This document shows positions 25,808 through 34,178 of a stretch of 64,000 nucleotides of DNA, one piece after another. Made by a program: the position numbers and the translations under genes. The stretch's first letter is position 1. Each line of letters begins with the position of its first letter. This DNA is from Methanolinea sp. (lineage in GTDB: Archaea > Halobacteriota > Methanomicrobia > Methanomicrobiales > Methanospirillaceae). The stretch is from positions 1,364,001-1,428,000 of the forward strand of contig CP064971.1 in assembly GCA_016699325.1 (NCBI GenBank), given 5' to 3'. The notes beneath the pieces are model-generated. The model had not been told where the DNA came from. It saw nothing but the letters and a program-made list of their open reading frames with translations, and did not search any database.

Positions 25808-26396
25808 CGATGTGATTGTTCTCCAGCCAGGGGACGAACGGGCCCAGAAGATAGGCAAGGCGATATCCAGCCAGACAGCAGGTGATATCCTCACCATCCT
25901 CTCGCAGGGGCCAAAGACGGCATCGGATCTGACCGGGCTGCTCAGCATCCCGATGGGTACACTCAAGTACCACATCGACAACCTGCTCGAAGCAGGTCTC
26001 ATTGAGATCTCCGAGACCCGATATAGCGTCAAGGGAAGAGAGGTGAAGGTCTACCGGCTAAAGGACCAGCTGGTCATCGTTGCTCCGAAAGTAACCAGCA
26101 TCCGCTCCATCCTCCTGAAATATGCATCGCTTTTCGTCATCGTTGTCCTGGCATCTCTCGCGGTGCTGGCCATACTCTCCCTGTTCCGGTTCCCTCAGGA
26201 CATGGCGGGAACACCTACTTTCTCTCAGGACGGAAGGGGCGGAGCGGGGATGCTGGCCGAGAAGGCTCCCGGGGCTGAACCGGTCGCGGCAGACCGGGTT
26301 GTTAACCTGGCCCTGGCCTTCTTCCTCGGTGGATGCATGGTTGCTCTCCTGCTCTTTTTGCATGAGGCCTACAAATTGCAGAAGGGCAAGATCTAG
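25800..26396 (+). CDS. Membrane-tethered winged-helix transcription regulator
   Basis: 198 residues: an N-terminal ArsR-like winged helix (about 18-85, ILTILSQGPKTASDLTGLL and MGTLKYHIDNLLEAGLI), then two hydrophobic helices (about 100-125 and 165-190) separated by a presumably external loop of about 40 residues. This suggests a one-component sensor whose DNA-binding domain stays at the membrane. ATG 25800 overlaps the alaS stop by 8 nt, so both are translated together. Signal and target genes unknown. Confidence 0.85.
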   Translation: MTDDVIVLQPGDERAQKIGKAISSQTAGDILTILSQGPKTASDLTGLLSIPMGTLKYHIDNLLEAGLIEISETRYSVKGREVKVYRLKDQLVIVAPKVTSIRSILLKYASLFVIVVLASLAVLAILSLFRFPQDMAGTPTFSQDGRGGAGMLAEKAPGAEPVAADRVVNLALAFFLGGCMVALLLFLHEAYKLQKGKI

Positions 26397-26403
26397 CGGT
26401 ATA

Positions 26404-26417
26404 CGGCCGAAAGGCCG
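26404..26417 (+). terminator. GNRA-tetraloop hairpin after alaS-wHTH
   Basis: CGGCC-GAAA-GGCCG, a 5-bp GC stem capped by a GAAA tetraloop, followed by CTCTTC. Possible 3' end structure of the alaS operon. Confidence 0.4.
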
Positions 26418-26468
26418 CTCTTCATAATTTCAGGATCGCTGCTCATCTGATACCAGTTCAACCCCCGA

Positions 26469-26609
26469 ATGAGCGATTATACCCTGTCCTTCTATGGTAA
26501 GAAGAAAACTCCTGTGCCTGGCACCCCCCTCCTCGTTCCGGAAAACGCTCCGGTGGAGTGCACACAGGGTGCCGTGAAAGCGCTTACCTTTCGACAGCCC
26601 AAAAATTAA
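26469..26609 (+). CDS. Possible 46-residue small protein
   Basis: An open frame MSDYTLSFYGKKKTPVPGTP... of 46 codons with GC-rich third positions and balanced composition. It fills the gap between the alaS operon and a convergent surface-protein gene. A weak AT element (CATAATTT, about 26423-26430) lies some 40 nt upstream; there is no clear ribosome-binding site. It contains one Cys and no membrane segment. No family recognised; only conservation would prove it. Confidence 0.42.
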   Translation: MSDYTLSFYGKKKTPVPGTPLLVPENAPVECTQGAVKALTFRQPKN

Positions 26610-26624
26610 GGATAAATTGACGAA

Positions 26625-27419
26625 TTATTCCTGTCTCCCGGCACATATGATGGCCACACCGGCAATTCCCGCTGCCAGGGCGGCGAGCGGAAACGGGGTT
26701 GTCGTCGGGGATGTAGGTGATGGCTCTTCCGAAGAGCTATCCGTACCTGCCGGGGTGGTCACGGGGGCCGGCGCTTCAACGGCATACCTGATAGTCGCCA
26801 TGAACCCGCCCCGGTCATAGATCTCCACGTAGTAATTTCCCGGTTCGGTCACCGGGACCCGGTAGGAAAACCATCCGTCGATTTTTCCGGGCTTGGTAGT
26901 CGTCCTGACATACTGGTCTGGAAGCGAGAAACCCCCCGGGCCACTGATCTTCAGGGTAATGGTCGCCACACCGAGGTTGGGGATGTAACCTTCGATGAGG
27001 AGCGCCTCGGGCAGAACCTGTTCGCGGGGAGTGGTGAGGACAATCTCCCCGGAGCGGTCGATGATATTCACGAGCTGCAGGGTAACCGAGTCTGAGCCAA
27101 GTTTCGACCCGGGATCCTGCAGGAACCGGACCTCCACCTTGTACTTCCCGGCTTGCAGCCCGGTGGTCGGAAATGTGGCATCGAATTCTTTCGATTCATC
27201 GACAACGATCATCCTCCTCGCGATTTCTTCGGGAGTGGTGAATTGCGTCCTGTACAGGATGATGTCAAACTGGGCTCCTGTCGGGAACGTGGTATTCCCG
27301 GTGACCAGGAGCGGGGCACCGGCACGGAGCTCGTCCGGGGCATCGATGAATATGACATATCCCTGGACAGCCCCGCAGAAGAGGACGGTTGACAGCAGGA
27401 AAAAAAGAATGCGTCTCAT
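26625..27419 (-). CDS. Exported, C-terminally anchored surface protein
   Basis: 264 residues. Signal peptide MRRILFFLLSTVLFCGAVQG, then a beta-rich extracellular region (about 20-210) with repeated strand patterns (KYKVEVRFL, YYVEIYDRGGF) like Ig-type modules. A Ser/Thr/Pro-rich linker and a final hydrophobic helix, PLAALAAGIAGVAIICAGRQE, follow. This is the standard layout of Methanomicrobiales envelope proteins. Start ATG 27419 is supported by the signal peptide and by a TATA centred 27 nt upstream. Function unknown. Confidence 0.82.
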   Translation of the reverse strand: MRRILFFLLSTVLFCGAVQGYVIFIDAPDELRAGAPLLVTGNTTFPTGAQFDIILYRTQFTTPEEIARRMIVVDESKEFDATFPTTGLQAGKYKVEVRFLQDPGSKLGSDSVTLQLVNIIDRSGEIVLTTPREQVLPEALLIEGYIPNLGVATITLKISGPGGFSLPDQYVRTTTKPGKIDGWFSYRVPVTEPGNYYVEIYDRGGFMATIRYAVEAPAPVTTPAGTDSSSEEPSPTSPTTTPFPLAALAAGIAGVAIICAGRQE

Positions 27420-27441
27420 ATCCCTCTGTTTCCCCGGGCAC

Positions 27442-27449
27442 GATAATAT
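27442..27449 (-). promoter_or_regulatory. TATA element of the surface-protein gene
   Basis: Minus-strand ATATTATC centred about 27 nt before ATG 27419, predicting a leaderless transcript. Confidence 0.45.
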
Positions 27450-27464
27450 GTTTCCGGGAGCCAC

Positions 27465-28070
27465 CTAGACGAGACCGATGAAATTTTTGAGGATCTGCAG
27501 CCCTACTGCCCCGCTCTTTTCAGGGTGAAACTGGACGCCGTGAATGGTTCCGGATGCGACTGCGGAGGCAAACGGACATATGAAGCGGGTGGTGGCGACG
27601 GTATTGGGAAACTGCGTGCCCGCATAGAATGAATGGACGAAATAAACGTACGATCCTTCGGGGATGCCGTCCATGAGGGGATGGTCGGGGAGCACGATAT
27701 GCAGAGTGTTCCAGCCCACGTGGGGGATCTTGTAGCCCGGGGTTCTTGGGAATTTTCGCACGGTTCCCGGGATGAGGCCAAGACCGGCATGATGGCCTTC
27801 CTCTTCGCTCCACTCAAAAAGCATCTGCATGCCGAGGCATATCCCGAGCACGGGGACCGATCTGGCGGCATCGGTGATGCCCTGCCGCATGGCAGCAAGC
27901 TGCTCCATACCGACCCGGAATGCCCCCACACCGGGGAGCACTATCCCTTCAGCAGCCGAGATCTCCTCGATCTCGGAGGTTATAAGCGGTACTGCTCCCG
28001 ATTTTTCCAGGCCACGGGAGACGCTCCGGAGGTTTCCAAGACCGTAATCAACTATAACGATACGCTTCAT
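27465..28070 (-). CDS. hisH: Imidazole glycerol phosphate synthase, glutaminase subunit
   Basis: Class I glutamine amidotransferase that feeds ammonia to HisF in histidine biosynthesis. Catalytic Cys in LGICLGMQMLFEWSEE, His and Glu in GVQFHPEKSG; the N-terminus IVIVDYGLGNLRSVSRGLE is diagnostic. 201 residues is normal. The start lies inside the 3' end of the upstream PAPS-reductase-like gene (23-nt overlap), so it is cotranscribed with it. hisF is not in the window; hisC is at 48.7 kb, so histidine genes are dispersed. Confidence 0.95.
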   Translation of the reverse strand: MKRIVIVDYGLGNLRSVSRGLEKSGAVPLITSEIEEISAAEGIVLPGVGAFRVGMEQLAAMRQGITDAARSVPVLGICLGMQMLFEWSEEEGHHAGLGLIPGTVRKFPRTPGYKIPHVGWNTLHIVLPDHPLMDGIPEGSYVYFVHSFYAGTQFPNTVATTRFICPFASAVASGTIHGVQFHPEKSGAVGLQILKNFIGLV

Positions 28071-29457
28071 CGCACGTCTCCCCCCTGATCCTCCAACCGC
28101 CTGTGGTCACCCAATCCGGCGGCAGTCCATGAACCTCCTGCCAGTCATCGAGCCGGTCGCTCCACCCGCGCCACAAATCCGGGTACTGTTCCCGTATCTC
28201 TTCGATAACCGCTACATCGCTGGAAGGGCACATGAAACACCCGATCCGGTCGAGCCCCCGCTCATAGAGGGGGTTCCAGGGGGCCTGTTCGCGGAACAGG
28301 TAGAGCCATACATGCAGCGCAGTCCAGTTATGAATAGGGGCTGCCGAGATCTGGTTCTTCACGATCCCGTTTCTGAAGATCCGCTTGCTCTCATTCCGGC
28401 GCATCGATTCATACCTCCGCTGACCGATAAAGGAGAGACATTCCCCCCATCGTTCCTGAATAAGATTCCGGACCGGCCGGAGCTTGCAGGCGCTGCAGCA
28501 CCAGCGATAGTCCATGGCAGGAGGACCCAGCCGTTCGAAAGATTCCCAGAAGGCATCCTTTCCGCTCACCCGGATCACTTCGAGCCCGTACTTCCTGGCC
28601 GCAACCGTAACATTCTCGAGCGTTTCAGGAAATTCAAGGCCGGTATCGATAAAGATGAGGGGCACTGTTCCAAGCGCCTTTTTTACCACGAGCAGCGTGG
28701 CGAGACTGTCCTTGCCTCCCGAATACGAGATGTTCGCCGGCCGGGCGGTATTCCCGGCAACCTCCTGCACGAAACGGACTGCTTCTGCCTCCGCTTCTTC
28801 GATGACCAGCGAGTTTGCAACCACCGCATCCTCCCATGTCGAGCGCCCAGGAATACAGACTGAGGGGGCATTTTTTCTGGTCCTGACCACCGCCCCGTGG
28901 TCCATGGCCATGGCTTCATCGGCATCGACCTTTGCCCTCCCCACACCGGCGCAACTCCCATCAGGTGCGAGGATAAAGACCTCCTCTCCAGCGCGGACAT
29001 ATGGATCGATGGTCCGAAGACCAGGCGCAAGGACACTGGCACCCTTGTCACGTATCGAAGGTACCGCCCCTTCATCGACCTCGACGAACCTGCGTGCAGG
29101 TCTCAGTAATCGGACCGCTTCGGGACGGGGTAGAGGTTCCCACCGCTTCCCGGTGGTTACATACCGGATAGCACCGACAACGCATCCGCCGATGATGATC
29201 TCTTCCATCCGGTCGGTATCAGGGACCTTGTTTAAGAGAGCAAGTGTCCCTTCCGGGATGAGCGGTGCCCCGAAATGATCCTCGTAAATTCGGTTGACCA
29301 GTGCGCAGTCGGCCGGGAAAGCGGGGCGGGCGTCACCCGGTGGTGTGAGCGCGACCTTCCGCGTGGCAGCCCCGCACCCGCAGAAAGGGGAAAGAACCGG
29401 TACGTGGCAGATATCGCACCAGTGGAGATGCATCTTTCCAAGGTAAGCCGGCCGCAT
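28048..29457 (-). CDS. Zn-ribbon-PUA-PAPS reductase family protein
   Basis: 469 residues in three parts: an N-terminal zinc ribbon (C14-x2-C17, C26-x-C28), a PUA-like RNA-binding domain (about 125-195, RRFVEVDEGAVPSIRDKGAS), and a PP-loop ATP-pyrophosphatase with SGGKDS at 246-251. The PAPS reductase part also has RWCCSACK and IGCFMCPSS, four or more cysteines that could hold an Fe-S cluster. The PUA domain suggests an RNA substrate, for example sulfur modification of tRNA, rather than assimilatory sulfate reduction (inference). A TATA (29494-29487) supports ATG 29457. Confidence 0.88.
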   Translation of the reverse strand: MRPAYLGKMHLHWCDICHVPVLSPFCGCGAATRKVALTPPGDARPAFPADCALVNRIYEDHFGAPLIPEGTLALLNKVPDTDRMEEIIIGGCVVGAIRYVTTGKRWEPLPRPEAVRLLRPARRFVEVDEGAVPSIRDKGASVLAPGLRTIDPYVRAGEEVFILAPDGSCAGVGRAKVDADEAMAMDHGAVVRTRKNAPSVCIPGRSTWEDAVVANSLVIEEAEAEAVRFVQEVAGNTARPANISYSGGKDSLATLLVVKKALGTVPLIFIDTGLEFPETLENVTVAARKYGLEVIRVSGKDAFWESFERLGPPAMDYRWCCSACKLRPVRNLIQERWGECLSFIGQRRYESMRRNESKRIFRNGIVKNQISAAPIHNWTALHVWLYLFREQAPWNPLYERGLDRIGCFMCPSSDVAVIEEIREQYPDLWRGWSDRLDDWQEVHGLPPDWVTTGGWRIRGETCDEAYRYS

Positions 29458-29789
29458 GATTGGTAATCAGACGTGGGTGATTGAACAATAAATAGGAACA
29501 TGATATGCCCAGTCCAGCCCTAGATGCTGTGGCTGCCGCCATACGATGTTGAATTTTCCAAATTTTATTTAAACGGTCGTCAATTCGAGGTTCTTTTACA
29601 CCCCAAATAGTATTGTTTATCAGGCCTCAGATAGCTACCTTTCCGTATATTACCAGATATGACCGGAGTAACAATTCCCCAAACCACCGTGGCCGGGTGG
29701 CCAGGTGCCTGTCATGTTCTGAGTGCATGTGATCGTCATGTGGGATATGGAACACCAGACCGACCAATCCAGGGGCCCGGGGTGATCCG
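29458..29789. other. Divergent intergenic region before mbhA
   Basis: Holds the minus-strand TATA of the PAPS-reductase-like gene (29487-29494) and the plus-strand TTTTATTTAAA (29563-29573) likely driving the mbh operon. A 44-codon frame (29659-29793) overlaps the mbhA start but has no supporting signal; a good ribosome-binding site GGGGTGATC precedes mbhA itself. Confidence 0.45.
29563..29573 (+). promoter_or_regulatory. Candidate TATA box of the mbh operon
   Basis: TTTTATTTAAA, the strongest AT element upstream of mbhA. Predicted transcription start about 29595 with a leader of about 190 nt, long compared with most genes here and thus a possible site of post-transcriptional control. Confidence 0.45.
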
Positions 29790-30317
29790 ATGATCGCCTT
29801 TCTTGTCACATTCCTCCTCGCCTTTTTCATCTACCTTCTTCTGACTGCGGGGAGCGGATCAATCGGGTTCTGGTCAGCTTCTGAACTCATCGCGGGTGCA
29901 GGGCTGGGTATCGTCGTGGCAGGAATAACCAGGAAGTTCCTGTGCCGCTCTGAAAACTACCGGATGGTACACCCATTGCGCCTCCTGCTCATACCGGTCT
30001 ATATCCTCGGACCCTTCCTCATCGAGGTCACCATGGCAAACATAGATGTAGCAGTGCGTGTGATTACCGGCAGGATTCGTCCAGGGATCATCAGGGTATC
30101 TTCTGGCCTGAAAACCGATCTCGGAATCTTCATGCTGGCAAACTCGATTACCCTCACCCCTGGGACAATCACGGTCGATATTGATGAGAAGACCAACGAC
30201 CTGTTCGTCCATAACATCAATATCGAACCCGGTGGTGAAGAGAAGACGGTGACTCCGGCGCGTGAACTCTTCTCCTTTGCCGACATCCCTGCCTGGATAC
30301 GGAGGATTGCCGAATGA
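29790..30317 (+). CDS. mbhA: Membrane-bound hydrogenase subunit A (MrpE-like)
   Basis: First of 14 Mbh genes. 175 residues with two to three N-terminal helices and a cytoplasmic C-terminal domain, homologous to subunit E of Mrp Na+/H+ antiporters (LKTDLGIFMLANSITLTPGTI is the family hallmark). Part of the ion-translocating membrane arm. Ribosome-binding site GGTGAT lies 4-5 nt before the ATG. The stop overlaps mbhB by 4 nt. Confidence 0.92.
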   Translation: MIAFLVTFLLAFFIYLLLTAGSGSIGFWSASELIAGAGLGIVVAGITRKFLCRSENYRMVHPLRLLLIPVYILGPFLIEVTMANIDVAVRVITGRIRPGIIRVSSGLKTDLGIFMLANSITLTPGTITVDIDEKTNDLFVHNINIEPGGEEKTVTPARELFSFADIPAWIRRIAE

Positions 30318-30571
30318 TGGAATATTTCCCTCCCGTCGCATTTATCCTGATCGCCCTGGTCTTCCTGGCCATGGTGCGGCTGTTCCACGGACCCACCCCT
30401 GCAGACCGGGCGGTCGCCGTTGACACGGTGAATACGCTCACGGTCGCGGTACTGATCCTGTTCGGCGTCGTCTACAGGCAGATCATCTTCATCGATGTGG
30501 CTATCGTTTATGCTCTCCTCTCCTTTGTCAGCACCCTCTTCATCGCCAAGTATATCGGGGGTGACCTGTGA
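30314..30571 (+). CDS. mbhB: Membrane-bound hydrogenase subunit B (MrpF-like)
   Basis: 85 residues, three transmembrane helices; FHGPTPADRAVAVDTVNTLT is the MrpF signature. Belongs to the Na+/H+ antiporter module of Mbh. Starts in a 4-nt overlap with mbhA, and mbhC follows after 1 nt. Confidence 0.92.
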   Translation: MMEYFPPVAFILIALVFLAMVRLFHGPTPADRAVAVDTVNTLTVAVLILFGVVYRQIIFIDVAIVYALLSFVSTLFIAKYIGGDL

Positions 30572-30572
30572 G

Positions 30573-30929
30573 ATGATTGCGGAATTTATCATCGTTGCCT
30601 GCCTTGCGATCGGGAGCTTCTTCAACACGCTGGGCATCATCGGTCTCCTCCGGTTCCCGGATGTCTATACCAGGATGCATGCCACCACCAAGATGACCAC
30701 TTTTGGGTCGGTCTTCACCGCACTGGCAGTGATCATCTACGGGATCGCTTCATACCTGGGAAGTGCCGAGTCCCAGTATGCAGTGCTCGCCATCCATACC
30801 CTGATCGCTGCCGTGGCCCTTGCCTTCACGAACGCGCTGGGATCGCATGCAATCGCACGGGGAGCCCACCGGAGCGGTATCAAACCGGCCCAGGCGGTCG
30901 TTGACCGGCTGGAGGAGGTTCGGCCATGA
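30573..30929 (+). CDS. mbhC: Membrane-bound hydrogenase subunit C (MrpG-like)
   Basis: 118 residues, three helices; GIIGLLRFPDVYTRMHATTK is the MrpG hallmark. ATG 30573 is chosen because the longer open frame (from 30495) lies inside mbhB. Third small subunit of the Mrp-like antiporter module. Confidence 0.92.
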   Translation: MIAEFIIVACLAIGSFFNTLGIIGLLRFPDVYTRMHATTKMTTFGSVFTALAVIIYGIASYLGSAESQYAVLAIHTLIAAVALAFTNALGSHAIARGAHRSGIKPAQAVVDRLEEVRP

Positions 30930-31180
30930 TTGAAGTGCTGGCCCATGTGCTGGTTCTCGCCGGACTCGCCATCTCTGCGCTGATGGTGTACTGGTTCCGG
31001 GACCTGCTGGCTGCAACCCTGGCTGCAGGGGTTTTCAGTTTCCTGATATCTCTCGAGTTCTACATACTCCAGGCCCCGGATGTAGCCATCTCCCAGGCAG
31101 CAATCGGTGCTGGGCTCACCACGGCCATCTTCATCGTCGCTATCCGGGCAACCAGCCGGTATGAAGGAGGTGGACCATGA
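30926..31180 (+). CDS. mbhD: Membrane-bound hydrogenase subunit D (DUF4040)
   Basis: 84-residue three-helix protein; LEFYILQAPDVAISQAAIGAG matches the MbhD/C-terminal MrpA segment (DUF4040). Overlaps mbhC and mbhE by 4 nt each. With MbhE it replaces the C-terminal part of MrpA in the Mbh proton/sodium path. Confidence 0.9.
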   Translation: MIEVLAHVLVLAGLAISALMVYWFRDLLAATLAAGVFSFLISLEFYILQAPDVAISQAAIGAGLTTAIFIVAIRATSRYEGGGP

Positions 31181-31461
31181 AACGAGCCCTCATTGTGGTC
31201 ACCTTCATTATCCTCTCCGGAGCTCTCCTGCTGATTCCCGGACTGCTGGAGTTCGGGATGCCGGCAGCAAGCGACATGGATGATTATTTCCTGGAACACG
31301 GCCAGGAACAGACGGCTGCAAACAACATCGTCACCTCTGTGGTCTTCGATTACCGCGGGTTCGACACCCTCGGCGAATCGGTCGTCCTTTTCACTGCCGT
31401 GGTGGGAACCGGGCTGATGTTCCGGCGCATGTTCAAGGGGGAAGAGTATGAGGATGAGTAA
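31177..31461 (+). CDS. mbhE: Membrane-bound hydrogenase subunit E
   Basis: 94 residues with an N-terminal and a C-terminal helix around a soluble loop; NNIVTSVVFDYRGFDTLGES corresponds to the MrpA C-terminus/MbhE motif. Joins MbhD in the antiporter module. Overlaps mbhF by 14 nt. Confidence 0.9.
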   Translation: MKRALIVVTFIILSGALLLIPGLLEFGMPAASDMDDYFLEHGQEQTAANNIVTSVVFDYRGFDTLGESVVLFTAVVGTGLMFRRMFKGEEYEDE

Positions 31462-31918
31462 ACTTGTGCGGACCGGGGCAGACCTGCTCTACCCCTTTGC
31501 ACTGATCTTCGGGCTCTATATCATCATGCATGGTCACCTTACCCCGGGAGGCGGGTTCCAGGGCGGCGCAATAGTAGCCACAGGGGCGGCAATCGTGATC
31601 GCAGCCTGGGCATACGAGGATGTCGCGGAGATGATCCGGAAGGTGACCATGAAGGCCCAGGAATCGGCAGGGTTGTTGCTCTTCATCGGTGCAGCGGCCC
31701 TTGCCCTCGGTTGTGGATACGCCTTCTTCTATAACGTCCTTGCCAACTCGGGCGGCCTGTTCGGCCTGCCTGTTGCCTTCGGGCCAAACCCCGGTGAGCT
31801 TGATACCGCCGGGGTCATCCCGATCATGAACATCGCTGTCGGCATCGAGGTATGGGGCGGCCTGACGATCATTCTCCTGTACCTTCTCTCGGGCCTGAAG
31901 AGCGAGGAGGGAACCTGA
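31448..31918 (+). CDS. mbhF: Membrane-bound hydrogenase subunit F (MrpB-like)
   Basis: 156 residues, four helices; GHLTPGGGFQGGAIVATGAA is the MrpB signature. Antiporter module of Mbh. mbhG follows after 1 nt. Confidence 0.92.
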   Translation: MRMSKLVRTGADLLYPFALIFGLYIIMHGHLTPGGGFQGGAIVATGAAIVIAAWAYEDVAEMIRKVTMKAQESAGLLLFIGAAALALGCGYAFFYNVLANSGGLFGLPVAFGPNPGELDTAGVIPIMNIAVGIEVWGGLTIILLYLLSGLKSEEGT

Positions 31919-31919
31919 C

Positions 31920-32264
31920 ATGTTCTGGAACCTCCCCTTCATAGCCGTGGTGGTGCTGTGCCTGATCGGGCTTGCAACGATCGTAATGAAGAAGAACCTG
32001 ATCAAGATCTTCCTCGGCATAACCATCTTTGAATCCGCGGTAAACCTCTTCCTGATCAGCCTCGGATACCGCGAGGGAGGGATCGCTCCTATCTATACGA
32101 CAGCTCCGTCAATCGATATGGTCATGGCCACTCCGCAGGCGTTGACCCTCACTTCGATCGTTATCGGGGTTGCCACGAGTGCGCTCCTTCTCTCCTTCGC
32201 CGTGGTCATCTGGAAGAAGTACGGGACAATCGATACCGATCAGATCAGGAGGCTCCGCGAATGA
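31920..32264 (+). CDS. mbhG: Membrane-bound hydrogenase subunit G (MrpC/NuoK-like)
   Basis: 114 residues, three helices with the NuoK/MrpC pattern IFLGITIFESAVNLFLISLG and a second conserved PQALTLTSIVIGVATSALLL. Links the antiporter-like subunits. ATG overlaps mbhF region closely; mbhH overlaps its end by 4 nt. Confidence 0.92.
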   Translation: MFWNLPFIAVVVLCLIGLATIVMKKNLIKIFLGITIFESAVNLFLISLGYREGGIAPIYTTAPSIDMVMATPQALTLTSIVIGVATSALLLSFAVVIWKKYGTIDTDQIRRLRE

Positions 32265-33832
32265 ACGGATTCGTTATCACGCATTCACCGGCGCTCCTGA
32301 TCATGCTTCCCCTTCTCGGAGCCTTTGCGGCGCCGTTCATCGGCAGGGTTTCCCCAAAAGTCCGGTCAGCATGGATTATCCTGATCATGACCCTGACCAC
32401 CCTGGTCGCGCTCCTGCTCGCTTCCGACGTCCTTTTGCACGGCACGCGGATCTATGTATTCGGAGCAACATCTCCCAACCTTGTCGTCCCGCTCGATTCA
32501 GGCGGTATTCCCATCCGGATCATCTTCACCGTCGATGCCATGAGCGCGTTGATGCAGGTGATCGCAGCGGTCTGCGGGTTTGCCGTCCTCGTCTACTCCC
32601 TCTCGGCCGACCGCATCCATTCAGGACTCGAGAGTTTTTACACCCTGTTCCTCCTGATGATCACCGGGATTATGGGTATGGTCTCAACCGGGGATCTCTT
32701 CAATTTCTTTGTCTTTCTCGAGATCCTCTCTATCGCCTCGGCTGGCCTGATCGCGTACCGCATTGACGGGGGTCTTGCCGTGGAAGCCGCGCTCAAGTAC
32801 TTCGTCCTCTCGACCATCGGGGCTATGGCAATCCTCGTTGCCATCGGGATCTACTACGGGGAATACAATGCCCTCAATATCGCCATGATCGCGTCCCGGA
32901 TGCAGCTCACCTTACTCGACCAGGTAGCCCTGGTGCTGATCATCACCGCCCTGGCCATGAAGTGCGGGGCTGTCCCCCTGCATTTCTGGACTCCTGACGC
33001 TTACTCTATGGCCCCCTCATCGATAACTGCCATGCTGGTGGTGGCAAGCCAGGCCAGCCTGTATGGGCTCTTCCGGGTGGTCTTCACCCTCTACAACGTA
33101 ACCCTCAATGCGATGACCGTCGGATGGATCATCATCATTCTCGGGATACTTTCCATGGTAATCGGAGTGACCATGGCCATTCCCCAGAAGAATGTGAAGC
33201 GGTTGATGGCCTACCATGCCATCTCCCAGACAGGCTACATGCTGCTCGGGGTCGGCGTTGGGCTCGCGGTGCTCGGCAACCAGCCGCTCATGGAATCCTT
33301 CGGGTACATCGCCATGGAAGGCGGGATATTCCACATCATCAACCATGCCATGTACAAGGGACTCCTCTTCCTCACTGCCGGGGCCATCTTCTTCAGGATC
33401 GGGACCTACAATCTCAACAGGATGGGGGGTCTTGGCCACTCGATGAAATACACCATGGTATTCTTCATCATAGGCGCCCTGGCCATTGCCGGGATACCCC
33501 CCTTTAATGGATTTGCCTCGAAACTAATGATATACGAGTCCGTGTTTGCCTTCAATCCAGTTCTTGCGGTGATCGCCATGGTGGTGAGCATCCTCACACT
33601 TGCCTCCTTTGTCAAGGTCTTTCACTCAATATTTATGGGACCCAAGCTCCCTGACTTTGATACGGTGCAGGAGGCACCGGTGCCGATGCTGATAGGGATG
33701 GGGGTTCTTGCGGTGATCGTGATCATCTTCGGCCTCTTTCCCCAAGCGGTGGTGGATGCCCTCATCGCCCCTGCCGCCCATGCCCTTGCAGACCAGAGCG
33801 GGTATATTGCTACCGTTCTCGGAGGTGCCTGA
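32261..33832 (+). CDS. mbhH: Membrane-bound hydrogenase subunit H (MrpD/NuoN-like)
   Basis: 523-residue antiporter-like subunit with about 14 helices. Conserved membrane residues appear in STGDLFNFFVFLEILSIAS (Glu in TM5), ALAMKCGAVPLHFWTPDAYS (Lys in TM7) and the TM12 Lys region MKYTMVFFIIGALAIAGIPP. Main ion-pumping subunit of Mbh. Confidence 0.95.
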   Translation: MNGFVITHSPALLIMLPLLGAFAAPFIGRVSPKVRSAWIILIMTLTTLVALLLASDVLLHGTRIYVFGATSPNLVVPLDSGGIPIRIIFTVDAMSALMQVIAAVCGFAVLVYSLSADRIHSGLESFYTLFLLMITGIMGMVSTGDLFNFFVFLEILSIASAGLIAYRIDGGLAVEAALKYFVLSTIGAMAILVAIGIYYGEYNALNIAMIASRMQLTLLDQVALVLIITALAMKCGAVPLHFWTPDAYSMAPSSITAMLVVASQASLYGLFRVVFTLYNVTLNAMTVGWIIIILGILSMVIGVTMAIPQKNVKRLMAYHAISQTGYMLLGVGVGLAVLGNQPLMESFGYIAMEGGIFHIINHAMYKGLLFLTAGAIFFRIGTYNLNRMGGLGHSMKYTMVFFIIGALAIAGIPPFNGFASKLMIYESVFAFNPVLAVIAMVVSILTLASFVKVFHSIFMGPKLPDFDTVQEAPVPMLIGMGVLAVIVIIFGLFPQAVVDALIAPAAHALADQSGYIATVLGGA

Positions 33833-33833
33833 G

Positions 33834-34178
33834 ATGACCCTCATTGAATCCCTCTCCACGGGCACCGGGTTCTGGAACCCCCTCGCCTGGCTGATCGCCG
33901 TTGTGGTTGCAGCAGTGATCGTGTATCTCATCCGGCATCGGGGCGAGCCGGGATACAAGAAAGGAACGATCCAGACCGTACCTTTCATTTCGGGGAACCC
34001 CGAGCCGGATAAAGAGATGGTCCATGTCCGAGCATCCAACCTGTACTGGGGATATCTCGATGCCCTGAAGGGATACTATGACCTCATCGTGCCTGCCCAT
34101 ACCGGTGTCCTGAACGACTACATGCTCTGGTATCTCGGCATCATGGCAGCGCTCTTTGTTGTGGTGATGTTCATATGA
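33834..34178 (+). CDS. mbhI: Membrane-bound hydrogenase subunit I
   Basis: 114 residues with an N-terminal helix and a C-terminal helix (MLWYLGIMAALFVVVMF) flanking a soluble middle (FISGNPEPDKEMVHVRASNL). It corresponds by position and topology to MbhI, which connects the antiporter and hydrogenase modules. ATG 33834 chosen; the longer frame lies inside mbhH. Confidence 0.85.
   Translation: MTLIESLSTGTGFWNPLAWLIAVVVAAVIVYLIRHRGEPGYKKGTIQTVPFISGNPEPDKEMVHVRASNLYWGYLDALKGYYDLIVPAHTGVLNDYMLWYLGIMAALFVVVMFI

Noticed and set aside
29659..29793. 44-codon frame overlapping the mbhA start, possible leader peptide
   Set aside because: Has no ribosome-binding site and odd composition; the overlapping GGTGAT is explained as the mbhA ribosome-binding site.
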